NCBI GenBank assembly: GCA_015039465.1
Contig: MU130362.1
Coordinates: forward strand, 324,667 to 388,666
Direction of reading: 5' to 3'
From: Phlegmacium glaucopus
Lineage: Eukaryota > Basidiomycota > Agaricomycetes > Agaricales > Cortinariaceae
DNA: 64,000 nt
A model generated the notes under the pieces. The model made no database searches and was not told where the DNA came from. It saw only the letters and a list, made by a program, of their open reading frames with translations. Numbering within the stretch: position 1 is the stretch's first letter; the number at the start of each line of letters is the position of its first letter. Shown here piece by piece: positions 12,720 to 24,207 of this stretch. The position numbers and the translations under genes are program-made.

Positions 12720-13122
12720 ATGGTAGTGGAAGAGGCCTTGATTCTGTGTCGCCAACCAGCACCATTATACCTCGAGAGTAGATTATTTAAATATTAGATA
12801 ATTTTTATGCTTTTTCCGATCCCGTTGATATTAGACCGATGATACATGCATGAAAACCTACCCCCCATAGTCACAAACCAACATTTACATAAAATAAAAC
12901 TCTGCCTCCTAGCCAGGTTGTTTCTCTTTAAATTTTGATCATGATATTTCATGATTGTAATATGTGAATTATGGTGACGAGAATGATATCTTCAAACTCG
13001 TTGGTCACAGATAATAAGGGGGTCTTATATGTAAACTAGTGAGAAATTGTATGTAGAGTCCGATGGAGTCCATCCCAAAAAGCAATGGGCGTTGTGGAGG
13101 TCATATGATGATGAAAACGTTG
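12720..13122. other. Convergent 3' intergenic spacer
   Basis: A roughly 400 bp AT-rich spacer between the convergent MSS116 and protease genes. No coding or structural element was recognised; it presumably contains both 3' untranslated regions. Confidence 0.5.
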
Positions 13123-15590
13123 CTATTTAGAGGTATTGAGTGACGGATACCGAGTATAACCCCCATATTCGTCGACATCAAAGTCGTTTTCTCGCTGGCT
13201 CGGAGGGGAAAGGAGAGGCTGCATGGCCCGTGCCAGACTGGACTTTCGTAGATGAGAAGGAGTTAGTTGTGCGTGATCAGTTTCGGGCGTTTCAGGCGGT
13301 ATTTCATATGCCCGGGGTGGATGTTGCGTGAGGGTGTTATTATCGCCCCAATCGAGACCTGTCGCTGGATCCCATACTAGATCTTCATCCTCTTGCACTC
13401 TTGTAATAGGATTTCTCATCCCAAACTCACGCCCTTCCGTATCGTCATACACCTTTCCATAATCTCCACCTTCATAAACTCCCACCCTAGTCCGGTCGCT
13501 GTTCATCGTAGAATCCGACAAGATCTTCTCCTTGTGGATATATGCCTCGAATCTCATCTTCCTCAGCTCATCCTCACTCAATCCGCCATGATTGTCAAGA
13601 CCAATTGCCTTCTCCCTCTTAGACGGAGAGGTGCGAGTGAGCATATACGCCACCTTGTCCATCCCGGGGTCGTCGTATGCCGCCTGATAGACCCCACGAG
13701 TAGCTGCTTGTCTGTGCTTGTGCCGAAATATAAACCAGCGAATAGCGAACATCACCCCACAAAACGCAAAGAAAGATGATAGCGCAATGAGGATCACAAT
13801 TCCGACAGATAACTTCCTCCCTCCTACATTGACCGTCGGAGAAGCAGAGCCGTTGCCATTCGTTGGTAACCCGCCCCCAATCGGCAGATTCAGGACCCTT
13901 ACATTATGGAATTCTTCCAATGCCTTTGTTGGATCCGTGAGAGGCAATAGCCCCAGCCTCAGCGTAGTAGTCTGTGATAGTCCACCATCTTTTCGATCGT
14001 CACTATTGGCAGCAGTGAAAGACCCATTGCTGTCTGGGACCGAATACGCCATAACAGTATAAACGTTCCTCATGAAAGGAACCCCAAGGATAATATCAGC
14101 TTGGGAGGTAGTTGGATTGGTGAGGTCGGCGGTTTGAATCAACCCGGTGCAAAATTGGGCTTGATTTTCTTGAGGTGGCTCGGCTGTCAAGTCAAGAGGA
14201 TGAAGAGGCGTCTCAGGCCTATCATCGAGGGTAATAGTCATGTTTAGAGGTGTCGTGCACGGGACATAATCTAGAATAATAAATGTAAGAAGAGAATCAC
14301 ACGTCAAATTAGGTAGGGGACCCCTTACACATCCCATCGTTTGCTGGCGTGATTCCAATAGAACCGTAAATCGCATTTGCAATAGTCGTCGTAGTCAAAA
14401 TCCTAGGTGTGCCTGAATCTAAGACAGCACTTGGAAAAGCGGCGCCTGTATTTGAAAAACCGAGCTCCACTGGATTCGCCACTCCATTGACATAAACAGT
14501 GATACCTCTCACAGCGGCTTTCCAAAATAGAGGCCCGCCAGGCTTATCACTGACGAGCGTCGAATAACGAATAAGACTAGGATCTGGAATAAGAGTAGCA
14601 GGATGTCGTCCAATACCAAGGACAGCTGGGACCTGATCCGATCCAGGACGAGAAAGGGCAAGAGAAAGGAAAGGAGATGATGGAGTCGTGTTAGGAGGGG
14701 TTTCGGAGAATAGGTTAGAGGCCCAAACGGCGCCATCGCTACCGCTTGTTACTGGTGCGACATCAGCTGCAATGATAGAGTTGGAAGGTAGCGCTAAACC
14801 AAGAACTCCGCTAAAGTGGGATGATAGTGGTTCATTTTGAACGTCAGTTACCGCGGCTATATGTAGAGAAGGCTGATAAGTTGTTCGGCATCAAAGTCAG
14901 AAGCTAAAGTCATACCAAGAGCTTGATGATCGACGGTATAACCTCCGATAGAGACCGAGTCCCATACAATAGGTCCAGCTGCAGATCCAGAGAGATATGG
15001 AATCGAAAAATTCACACCCGTTGCTATTGCTTCGCTCGGGTCGTATAGATGACCGTTCGATTGGCTACAACTGGATGTGTAACAGGACGTTGATGCGATC
15101 CACTGTCAGAAATGGGATTGAAAACGAATGGAGGAGGTAAAGTAGTAAAGCCACCCACGAGATCTGAGGATCCTGTGTCGATTTGTAGCGAGAATTCTTG
15201 ATTTGTAGCACCGACCTTGACAGGAAGGGTATAAGCACTATTCGTAGCAGAGAAATTCGTCAGCACGAGACGAAAACAAAAATACAGGAATATATGTGAA
15301 AATTATTTGACTCGATGAACATTGGGAGCGTAAGAAACAACGTAAGGAAGCCAAAAAAGGTAAGAAACGGAATAAGTCCAGACACAGGCAACAATTGAGT
15401 ATGCTGGAGCGCCCAATGACGAAGGAAGAAAAACAACAAGCTTACACGTCGGATACGCCGGTGCCAACTTGCTCCAGGGACAAGACTATGCCTGATGTTC
15501 CGCCTGCGCCTTCATCTCTACTGTCGATCTCCGCGGCTCGTTCCTTCCCTTTCCCTCCCGCATGGATTGGCATTATGATGAGAGTGGCCT
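13123..15590 (-). CDS. Membrane-anchored pepsin-fold aspartic protease (peptidase A1)
   Basis: A multi-exon minus-strand gene. The N-terminal exon (about 15590-15450) reads GIVLSLEQVGTGVSD, then YTLPVKVGATNQEFSLQID. The first catalytic motif is DTGSSDL; an intron (donor gtgggt) joins it to WIASTSCYTSSCSQSNGHLY. The second catalytic motif is AVLDSGTPRIL, so both aspartates are present. After a last intron near 14330-14273 the lobe continues (ADIILGVPFMRNVYTVMAY). Then comes one membrane helix (VGIVILIALSSFFAFCGVMF) followed by a basic stop-transfer RHKHRQ and a tail of about 170 residues ending at 13123. A luminal or extracellular protease domain anchored by one helix is inferred. The signal peptide and true start could not be resolved and may lie up to about 15700. 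Confidence 0.8.
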
Positions 15591-17047
15591 GCGATTCGAA
15601 CGGTTATTCGAACGCTATCCAAAATTAATGGCTATGGAATGTAAGGAGGGAACGAGGTAGACAGTCATGGTGATTTGAAATGTCATGAGGGGAAAGGTCT
15701 GTCACAGCCGCATCTAAAAAGAGTTATTGACGGTGCCGCTTAGCAACCTTTCCCATGATCAAGTCAGGCACAGACGTCCTTTCATACTTTCATTTACATC
15801 TGTTCCCTTACATACTTCGCTTTGTAATTGCCTCAGATCCGTTATCCGGACCATATAATTTGCGTTACTACTAGCACTCTACAGTATAAATATCTTTTTG
15901 TCTGTTGATTGTAAAATTTTCCACGGCGAATCCTAGTACAATTTCCCACTATTCCCTTTTTTCAATTTCTATCTGTGTTCGACGAGTACTTCAAAGCGGT
16001 GAGAACTGAAGGTGGCATTGAAGCTCTCTCGAAAGCGAGGCGGAATTCTCGAGGATGATTGGTTTCGATACAAAATTTAGTTAATTGACTGCATTTTCAC
16101 CTCTTTCACCACGTAGATGACCTGAGAAATTTTCTGAGCGCCATAAATGATTTTCGGCCAGATCTCTGTCAATCTGGACAATTTTCAGCCAAAAAATGGC
16201 CAGATCCCGACCTATCCCAGTCCAGACAAAAACCAAAATTTTGGGAGGAGGCCAGGCGCCTTCGACCAAAGCCCCATTCTCAGGATCTGACATTTCTGGT
16301 ATTGCCCAGGGTCCTCTTATACTGACATCTTTGCAATGCAACTTGAGCAGCCCACAACTGGTAGTCTGGTACATTATTAGGACGAAGAAAAGGAGGTAAG
16401 TCTAGGATTTGTGAAGAGAAACAGGACATGTACGATACTAGCACGTCGTTTGAATCATATCGGCATTTGGTCCTCGTTGGGCAGCGCCAAAAAAAGTTGA
16501 TAGTCAGAACTTGTCAATAAAAAATGGAAGTACGTAGACTTACATTGGACCCGAAGGCGAGCGTTCCATGTCGCCAGGGGCGGCAATGTGTGAAGGGAGA
16601 ATGAGTTGAAGATTGTGGGAAACGATGCCTCCGGTGGGGGACCTTGACTCGTTGGTCTGAACTGTATTTTTGGGATAAAATAGCTGTCGAGGGCATACGT
16701 AGTAAGTACTATGTTTAAGCGCTGTTAATAATAAAAGCCGGGTCAAAATCTGCTACAGCAATACTACACACTGCAACGAATCCTTCCTCCCAGAGAATGT
16801 CTCCTTTAGTTAGTCAAGAAAATTAGACATGCGTCCAGTTTGTTTTACACGTAAATTTGCAACTTGTAGGACGCAGGACTCAGAGAAGAGGGACTCGGAA
16901 AACTTTGAAGAGTCTGAGATACATATTTAGCTTGACACTACAGTCCAAGACGAGTAATGGAATTTTGTAAAACTTGTTCGGGTATTATTATAAATGGCGC
17001 ACAGCACCCTTCACCGTTATTATTTTTCATTGGTTACAGAAATTTTC
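15591..17047. other. Intergenic region, no gene recognised
   Basis: Unresolved 5' exons of the protease may occupy 15591-15700. Near 16140-16230 there is an inverted-repeat-like block (ggccagatctctg / atggccagatcccg). A short minus-strand open stretch at about 16746-16540 (PTGGIVSHNLQLILPSHIA) with a gtaagt donor after it could be a real exon, but its family was not recognised. Confidence 0.35.
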
Positions 17048-17110
17048 TCAGAAATTCAGAGAGGAGATGCTAAGTAATACTTTAGTATCTCTTCCAAGAA
17101 ATAAATAATA

Positions 17111-19990
17111 CACCGAAATTTGAAACACGTATTTCACTTGCCCATGTGAATAAATGGAACCCAACGGTGGAAAGAAACGTTCCTTGGTACGTAATTTCTT
17201 GACCGCCGCATGAAGTGCTCGAGCAGACCTCGTGATGTCAGGTTCGAGAGCAGGATTTCCATCTGGACCTCGGAAAAGCTCTTCGTAAAAGGCATCTGCT
17301 ACGACGGGTCCATCTTGGTCTCTTATCTCCCTGATGTGATAACCATATAAGAAATTGTGTTCCAACAATCGATGCCAGAAATCAAACTTACCACATAGTC
17401 GCGATGACCCGACGGAATCCAGAGAAGAGTAAGCTTGCACCTAAACTCATCGCCTCGTCCGGTATGTTTTCATCGCCCATCGCTGTATCACAAGAACAGA
17501 GGAAGGCTAACGATCCATTTGAAATTTTTTCCTTCATAATTCTCGAGACTCGAAGTAACCCATCATCGAGTTCAACACCGCTATCGAGTGGTTTGAATCG
17601 GTCTTGCTTCCCGTGGCATGCGAAATGAATTATGGAAGAATTCGGAAGGCAAGACGCAACCGCTTCAACCTTGGCAGGCACGTCAAGAACCCCGAATTTG
17701 ATAAGCGCGTCGCTAGATACATGTCGTATAATACTTTCCAATTCCGTTTCCGTGGAAGGCATGACGACCATCATCTTGAAATTTTCAGTTGATGGCCCGG
17801 GAGCAGAATCAGGAGTAAGCAACAAGCCTATGGTCGGTATATAGGAAGAGATGAAATAATCGGAAGCGCATTCGCTGGACACCTCGATATCGTAGCAACC
17901 AGCTGCATGGATAGGAAGGAAAGTAAAGGCTCCAGTGGGGCACCATTGCAACACGGGCAGTTCTCCTGAATAGGATTTCTATGATCATGTAAGTACGCTG
18001 ACAGTTCATAATAGACGAAAGAACTCACCTCGATTTTGAGGAAACTGATAACAGGCTTCACCACTTCGTTCCACAAAATTCTCAAAACAAATTTGAAAAC
18101 ATCGTCCGACGATTGTAATTCATTATCTCTCAACCTCAACCCGCGGGTATCTCCAAGAAGAGCAGTTACATTTTCCATAATTGTTTCGATGGAAGAGCCT
18201 GAGACTGTCATTGGTGGGGTGGCGGCTTGTACAAGACGGACGAGGTCCTGCAAGCCGCTAGTGGGTAAGCTTGGGATATCGATGTGATGCATGCTTGTTG
18301 ACGTGAGGATGAGGCAGTGACTTCCTTTATCATTAGATACTAGAAAGACCACGGGGTATGCTGAGGCAGCTTTGTGTAGCGATGAAAAACAGTCGAGTCG
18401 AAGAAAATCCTCAAATCCCTTCAATGTTCTCACTTCATCAATAACGTTCCCCCATTCCTCGTCAAGGTGATTCAATCGGGATGCTTGTTGATCTAAGGAT
18501 AATTTCCTCCGATCGTCTGGAATACCGGCCGGCATACCGCGATGGGAATCAACCTCCAGTGCAGTTGCAATATCTCGTAGCGTACATGCAAGTTGCGGTT
18601 TGATCTCATGGAGTCGATCGAAAGGTGACCGGAGAGATAGGGACTGTGACCAGAAAATGCTTCGTCCCGCTTCAAGAAACTCTATTGCTTTGACCAAATT
18701 TCCAGTTTGAATAGCGCATATTGACGCATCCCGCGCTAAACCATCACTGCCGGAAGTCAACGCTTCGTGGCGCGATTGTAAATCAAAGCTAAGAGCAGCC
18801 AGTCGAGGTAAAGCCTGCAAGGCAGCTTCATAGGCGTCAATTGCAGAAATATGCTGGTGTTTTACTGCATGAAGTATCCAACATCTCGCGGTGGAGAGAC
18901 GTTGAGATGGTGATTGAGAGAGATAATGGATAGCAGCGGAGAATAAAGACATGGCTTCCTCCAAAAAATGTGAATTTCCATCAGTTGATGAGTGAGCGGA
19001 GACAAGGACATGCCCTAAGGCAGAGAGGGAGGACGGTCGATGGGGATGAGGTGAAGGTCGAAGCTCGAGAGCTTGCCTGCAGAGAGAAATGGCTTCATCG
19101 AGATCACTTTTCTGGCTTCTGTGCTCGAATCGGATGTGCAGTGCAACTGAAAAATTAATGAGGCAGGAGGGTCGATCCGGATAGGGTGAATGAAAGAGCT
19201 CAAGAGTTTGTCTATGGAGATCAATAGCTTCATCGATATCACTTCTCTGGCCTCCTCCCTGCACAAATCGGGTGCACAGTTCATTTGCAAGATTGTTGAG
19301 GGACCCAAGATCGGGTGAAGGTAGGAGCTTGATCACTTGTTTGTAGAGAGAAATGGCTTCATCGAGATCACTTCTCTGTTTTTTTTTCTTAAATCTAGTT
19401 GACAGTGCCTGTGCCAGTGCAAGATTGTTGAGGGAAGTATCGGATTGGGGTTTGAGCTTGAGAGCTAGTCGGTCAAGAGCAATAGCTTCATCGAGATCAC
19501 TTCTCTGGCCTCCTCGAGTAAATCGGGTCCGCAGTCCGCTTGCAAGGTTGCTGAGGACAGCCAACCAACGGGAATGGGATGAAGGTAGGAGCTCGAGAGC
19601 TTGTCTGCCGAGATCAATAGATTCATTGAGATCACTTCTATGGCCTCTTTGCGTAGATCGGGCCCACAGTGCATGTGAAAGATTGTTGAGGAACATAGGA
19701 TTGGGTGAAGGTTGGAGCTTGATCGCTTGTTTGCAGAGAGAAATGGCTTCATCAAGATCATCGACCTGACCTCCTTCCTGAAATCGTTTTACGAGCGCAT
19801 CTGCGAGCTCATTTAATGCAACACCAAAATTCTGATTGCTGGCAGGGAGCCCAGTGATTACCTTGTAGTAGAGCCCTACTGCGGCGTCTAGATCACTTGG
19901 CTTTCTGAACCCTTCAATCCGAAGTTTGTTTGCTAACTCGAGCAGTGCCAGTGTACCTTTGGCTGCCGCCATATCTTGAGGATTTGACAT
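17111..19990 (-). CDS. TPR-CHAT protein (caspase-like CHAT domain with tetratricopeptide repeats)
   Basis: Start at 19990 (MSNPQDMAAAKGTLALLEL). About 300 residues of tandem TPR-like units follow, each containing RSDLDEAISL or a variant (DDLDEAISL, SDLNESIDL, SDIDEAIDL). Then comes a linker and a C-terminal CHAT domain: WCPTGAFTFLPIHAAG, the catalytic histidine in IIHFACHG, and the catalytic cysteine in LAFLCSCDTAMGD. A short intron after VIATMW joins to EIRDQDGPVVADAFYEELF. CHAT domains are caspase-fold proteases often fused to TPRs in mushroom genomes; roles in signalling or cell death are suggested for the family but unproven here. The junction of exon 1 (donor at about 18028) with the exon at about 17965 is not in frame with the obvious sites. 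Near the C terminus the family ending WVPFIHMG lies one frame off (about 17163-17137), so a frameshift is likely. Confidence 0.85.
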
Positions 19991-21727
19991 AGTTAAGCGT
20001 TCTCGAGGTCAAATACGACTTGCTAATCCAAGAAAAGTAACAGCAGGCCAGTAGGCGTGAAGGTTGTATATAGCTTAGCGTATAGCCTTTGTGCTAAAAG
20101 TAAACACTGCCGCACGGCAGATCTGAGTTCTGATTAAAGATCGATAAGATAGCTTACAATACTATCACTTCCGTATATCCCATGTAACGCCATCATGACT
20201 TTTATTTTGAAGCTGATTTGGGTGGGATGGGGGGTCGTTCAAGCTCCTCCAATCGACTGGAAGCTTGATAACTTGATTCCTAGGGCTCTTCAGATGATTC
20301 TTGTTAGTTTCGAGAGATTTCGTGGAATGGAAGATGGCGCACCCTTGTTATTTTGGTTCGGCGGCAGCCAAAACAAATTCAGCTGACTTTTACCTTCTCC
20401 GAGATCCGACTTTACAGAAGCCGAACCGCTGCCAACCCGTTAAGAACGCAAGAAGACCGGGTTCTCAATACTGAGAAGTCGGAACTTGAGGATAATTCAT
20501 GAACTCTGAATAACTATAACTCAACTGTAACTACAAAATGGGCGCCAGGTGCTACAAGCTCTTGTTATTGGGATTTACTAAACTTCATGCACAAAGTCAA
20601 AGCCTCACCAGACACCATACAACCAACAACATCATAAATATCAAGTGCATTTTTTTGATAGGTATTTGCCTATGAAGTAAAAACAATTACAATTCAAGTA
20701 CAGTGGACATGCTGGATTCGAGTCGTACCGCGACGTTTCATTGTATTTCAGACGAGTAAGACGGGCGATATTGCCATCGCCCGTAATCCCAACTATCGTC
20801 CCCAGTACTCAACCCCCTCCGTGAACGAAACTTTAATACAGCTTGACCGAGAGATGAAAATATGTTTCTCCTCTCAGAAGCACGGCCAGTTGGCCTGGAC
20901 CTCCTGGCGATTACTTGCAAAGGCGCAGCTTGTAGTGTCGACGTTGCGTTCGTCTGAGTGGCACTGTGCATCGGCAGTTGTTGCGCCGACAACAGCTCTG
21001 TCCTTCTTCCATTAAACTCTAATGCATTCCTCATCGTTCTACACGCTGGCTCAGCTTAGCATGAACTGCAGAGCTGAGTTGAGCTCCGGTAACACTACCT
21101 GGTTGATCGACGCAACTAATCTTGGATAACAGAAAACCATCCCGGTTCCTCCGTAATCTCGTGTTTTGCGAAAAATTTCTTCAGTTTCTCCACCTTGCGC
21201 GGCGTAGGAACGAGAGAGTCGTCAGAGACGGGTGGCTACCACGATCGATATGGCAGATCTAGCACCGTAGCCTTTATGGAAAGACTAGCTGGGCGGCAAC
21301 TTGAGTAGCTGGTCCAAGCTGGATATTGTGGGCGCCTCTTATGAGCACAGAAAATACTTTATAGGCGTATTCCATTGCGTTGCGTTGCACTTTACGTGGG
21401 TCTTTGGAGTCTTCTTCGGATAGTTGGGGCTTATTTCGTTCCATGGCTTCGTAATTGAGAGGGGAACCCCACGGTTAAACGTGGGGATAGGGTTGCTCGG
21501 GGTAGACTAGCTCAGCAGGCAGAAGCTGGGACGACATAACTGATCTTGGTGAGCACGACATAATGTTAGCAATTGGGACTTGGTGCGTGACGGCGTGTGA
21601 CCTTCGATCTGCACTGCGGGGAGATGGAAAATCAAATTATAATTACAATACAATATATAAAACGTCTATGTCCATGTATTAATTAGTTCATTAAAACACC
21701 TATAACCAGGGATTGCAAGCAAGAACT
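19991..21727. other. Intergenic region with a dispersed repeat copy
   Basis: No gene was recognised in about 1.7 kb. It contains one copy of a dispersed repeat (20113-20465). A small palindrome ccccacggttaaacgtgggg lies at about 21468-21487. An open minus-strand frame at 20738-21034 has no recognised family and unusually even composition, so it is not called as a gene. Confidence 0.45.
20113..20465. repeat. Dispersed repeat, copy A
   Basis: Aligns in the same orientation with 41797-42202. Shared blocks include acggcagatc at the left, tgtaacgcca then acttttattttgaagctgat, tcgttc..gctcct, attcctagggctct, tggaatg.aagatggcg, cagaagccga and gaagaccg at the right. Copies are diverged, with several indels. 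No open frame is shared, so this is probably a non-autonomous transposon or solo-LTR relic. Confidence 0.65.
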
Positions 21728-23650
21728 TCAAATATGTTCAAACATCCCCATGCTCACACATGCCGAAAGTGTAGCATCACTATCATCATCATCTCCTCCA
21801 CCTTCTTTCTCACAGAAAGCCTTCCTCCATCCCCAGACAGGAAAAGACGTAGGATTCGAAAGCCACTTCTTGAAAACAAGTTTCTGGTCCGGCTTGCTCC
21901 TCGCTTCACTCGCACGTCCAATCCACACCCGAAAGTTATCCACATCTTCCAACGCCCCATAACACATCGCAATCGCATCTAAATGTCTACCCTTATCGCG
22001 TGCGGGATGGTGGTCGCCGTTACCAGACGAGATATCCAAGATCTCTAATCCTTCCCGTTCAATAGACTGTAAAGCGCGGACATGTGCATTGAGAATGATG
22101 TCGTCTGGGAATGTAGGGTCCAAACACCAATTTTCAAATGATGGCAAGGGAGGGGATGTAGTAGAAGGAGATTTTTTGAAGTTTCCTGTAGACCATGTTG
22201 AGGCGATGGTTGAACGAGCTAGGTCACTTTGTCGCTTAGTGTTCTTGGGAAGGGTGCAGAAAGAGCATAGGCAGTGGAACCCGTAGAAGTTGGAAAGAAC
22301 GTCTTGACGTTCTGTGCTAGACATGTTGGGTGCTATGTATGGGATGGTAATCTCTTCGCCTTCTTTGATGTCCCGTACGGCTATGAGAACGAGGGCGAAA
22401 CGTTTAAGATCCCATTCCCATCTGGCATTAGGCCCGCAGCTGTGAAAAGGAAAACCCCGGTAAATAATGGAATAGGGGAGAAAAGAAGTGTTAACCCACC
22501 TATGGTTACACCGGCTCGTTCGAAGGAAGATGGCCCTATGCGTGTCTATCTCTGAAAATTCTCCGCCCGGAACAGGTAATTTAATGGCAAGAGCGTTGAT
22601 ACGCATGATCGCTTCGTGAACGCCCTTCGTTTCTCCGGAAATTAAAGATTCATATGAAAGATCCATAACCTCTCCAAAAACAGGGTCTGACAGCCGTCCA
22701 AAAATGTCTGCGTAAAGCGCTGGGAGACCAACGGATAGGCCAATGACATAAGGAGTGATAACAGTTGGGTATTCAATGAAAAAAGCTTCTCCATTCGAAA
22801 TTTCCTTTCGGGAAAACATGCCCAATCCCTTCCCAGGCGATGCCCTGATCTCAACATTCATGCTCGTGTCGGGTTGAGGAGGCCGTTTCTCGAACATGCG
22901 TTGAAGCAAGCTATCCACGCCGGTGTCGAGCATGCTTACGCATTCAGTTTCTTCAAAGTGCTGTGAACGAATGACGTAGGAGCGGTGTTGGACATGTTGG
23001 ATGAAATCGAAATCGGGATAAGGAAATGTGGACTTGATGCGTTCATTAACTTCGGCGCAAACTTTGGGGGGTGGTTTGGTGGCGGATGGAGGTATTGTAC
23101 ACAACACTCGTGATCGTGGAGAGAAGGATGATAATTTATGTGGGGTTTTGTCCTCTGATGGAGCAACCGAGAACCTTCGTTTACGAGGGGAGGTTGAAGT
23201 GACCGAGTCGTGGACTGAATCAAGAGGTGGAGGAGAAATGGTAGAGAATCGTCGTTTGCGTGGAGATATTAGGTTGGTATCAGGGGTGGACGTCGTCGTA
23301 AGTGGAAAGGCTATTGTGCGTCTTCGTCTCCGAAGAAGATCATCATGCTCTGGGGTGGGCTGGATAGGGTCGATCTTTAAACCGAATGAAAGTTTCGTTG
23401 GTGATAAAACAGTCGAGTTCCGTCTACGAGAACTTTTGTGATCGTCGCGGTGGCTTTCCGGAGAGGACTTGGAAGGAGGATGCGATGCCACTGATAATAA
23501 CCTTAGCTTCAGAGACGAGTTGATAGTTTCCGGATGTGAGACCAAGGTTTCCTTGTCAAAATGAACACTTGGGCGTGGCTGGCTATCAGAAGAGGCTATA
23601 GAGAATCTTTTGGTAGGAGTACGTGTAGGAGTCATTTTTTTGGAAGTCAT
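21728..23650 (-). CDS. SET-domain protein (SMYD-like lysine methyltransferase)
   Basis: Start at 23650 (MTSKKMTPTRTPTKRFSIAS). About 210 residues of basic, Ser/Pro-rich disordered sequence come first, with repeated SPRKRRFS motifs that look like nuclear localisation or phosphorylation sites. The SET domain starts at VEIRASPGKGLGMFSRKEI. Its core NHSC.PN motif is split by an intron: CNH is followed by gtgggt, and the exon resumes at CGPNARWEWD after a 63 bp in-frame intron without stops, so the unspliced frame also stays open. Then come ALVLIAVRDIKEGEEITIPY and a post-SET cysteine cluster HCLCSFC. The tail is acidic (GGGDDDDSD). The family methylates lysines on histones or other proteins; the substrate is unknown. 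The conserved motifs suggest an active enzyme. Confidence 0.85.
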   Translation of the reverse strand: MTSKKMTPTRTPTKRFSIASSDSQPRPSVHFDKETLVSHPETINSSLKLRLLSVASHPPSKSSPESHRDDHKSSRRRNSTVLSPTKLSFGLKIDPIQPTPEHDDLLRRRRRTIAFPLTTTSTPDTNLISPRKRRFSTISPPPLDSVHDSVTSTSPRKRRFSVAPSEDKTPHKLSSFSPRSRVLCTIPPSATKPPPKVCAEVNERIKSTFPYPDFDFIQHVQHRSYVIRSQHFEETECVSMLDTGVDSLLQRMFEKRPPQPDTSMNVEIRASPGKGLGMFSRKEISNGEAFFIEYPTVITPYVIGLSVGLPALYADIFGRLSDPVFGEVMDLSYESLISGETKGVHEAIMRINALAIKLPVPGGEFSEIDTHRAIFLRTSRCNHRWVNTSFLPYSIIYRGFPFHSCGPNARWEWDLKRFALVLIAVRDIKEGEEITIPYIAPNMSSTERQDVLSNFYGFHCLCSFCTLPKNTKRQSDLARSTIASTWSTGNFKKSPSTTSPPLPSFENWCLDPTFPDDIILNAHVRALQSIEREGLEILDISSGNGDHHPARDKGRHLDAIAMCYGALEDVDNFRVWIGRASEARSKPDQKLVFKKWLSNPTSFPVWGWRKAFCEKEGGGDDDDSDATLSACVSMGMFEHI

Positions 23651-24207
23651 TGTGGGGAAGGTTAGGTAGATTGCTCAGAGAGGGCCTGGCCCAGAGGCTC
23701 AGCCTAGTTGTCTTTTAAATAAGTTGTTGGACGGACAAAGCGTGATCGAACCCCGATCATTTATGGGAGTTTCTCAGATAAAGCGTACAATGGTGTGTGG
23801 AAAAAGGTCGTGTCCCGCACGATCAGCGAGCTTGGTGGTTTTTGAACTTGAGAAAAGTTAGGGGAAATTATAATGGAAAAGAGAGTATCCACCGAGTCGC
23901 GCAGAAGGTAGGCATGGTTGAAGGCGCTGAGGAGTGGCACTTAGGAGAGTATAAGAACGAAGAGATTTTGTGTGGATGATGCATTCGTCTATGGTAACAC
24001 ATGTTTTCTTGAAAAAAAACAATGGGCCACAGTATGGGCCACCTTGTCTTTGTTTAAGGACGAGTCGTCGTCCTTGAAACTCGTGTTTATTAGTCACAAA
24101 TTCTCACGATTTGATATGGTTTTTGTGAAAATTCCCACTCTGTCTGCTTCTCACAACTACAATAGTTGTCCAAGGAATCGTGGATTCACACTCTTTAAAT
24201 CAGTAAT
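23651..24207. other. Divergent promoter region
   Basis: A spacer of about 560 bp between the divergent SET-domain gene and the Ser/Thr-rich membrane protein gene. It must carry both promoters. No coding exon was recognised. Confidence 0.5.

Noticed and set aside
21495..21560. tRNA-like D-arm sequence tagctcagcaggcagaagc
   Set aside because: No matching T arm or acceptor stem follows at tRNA spacing.
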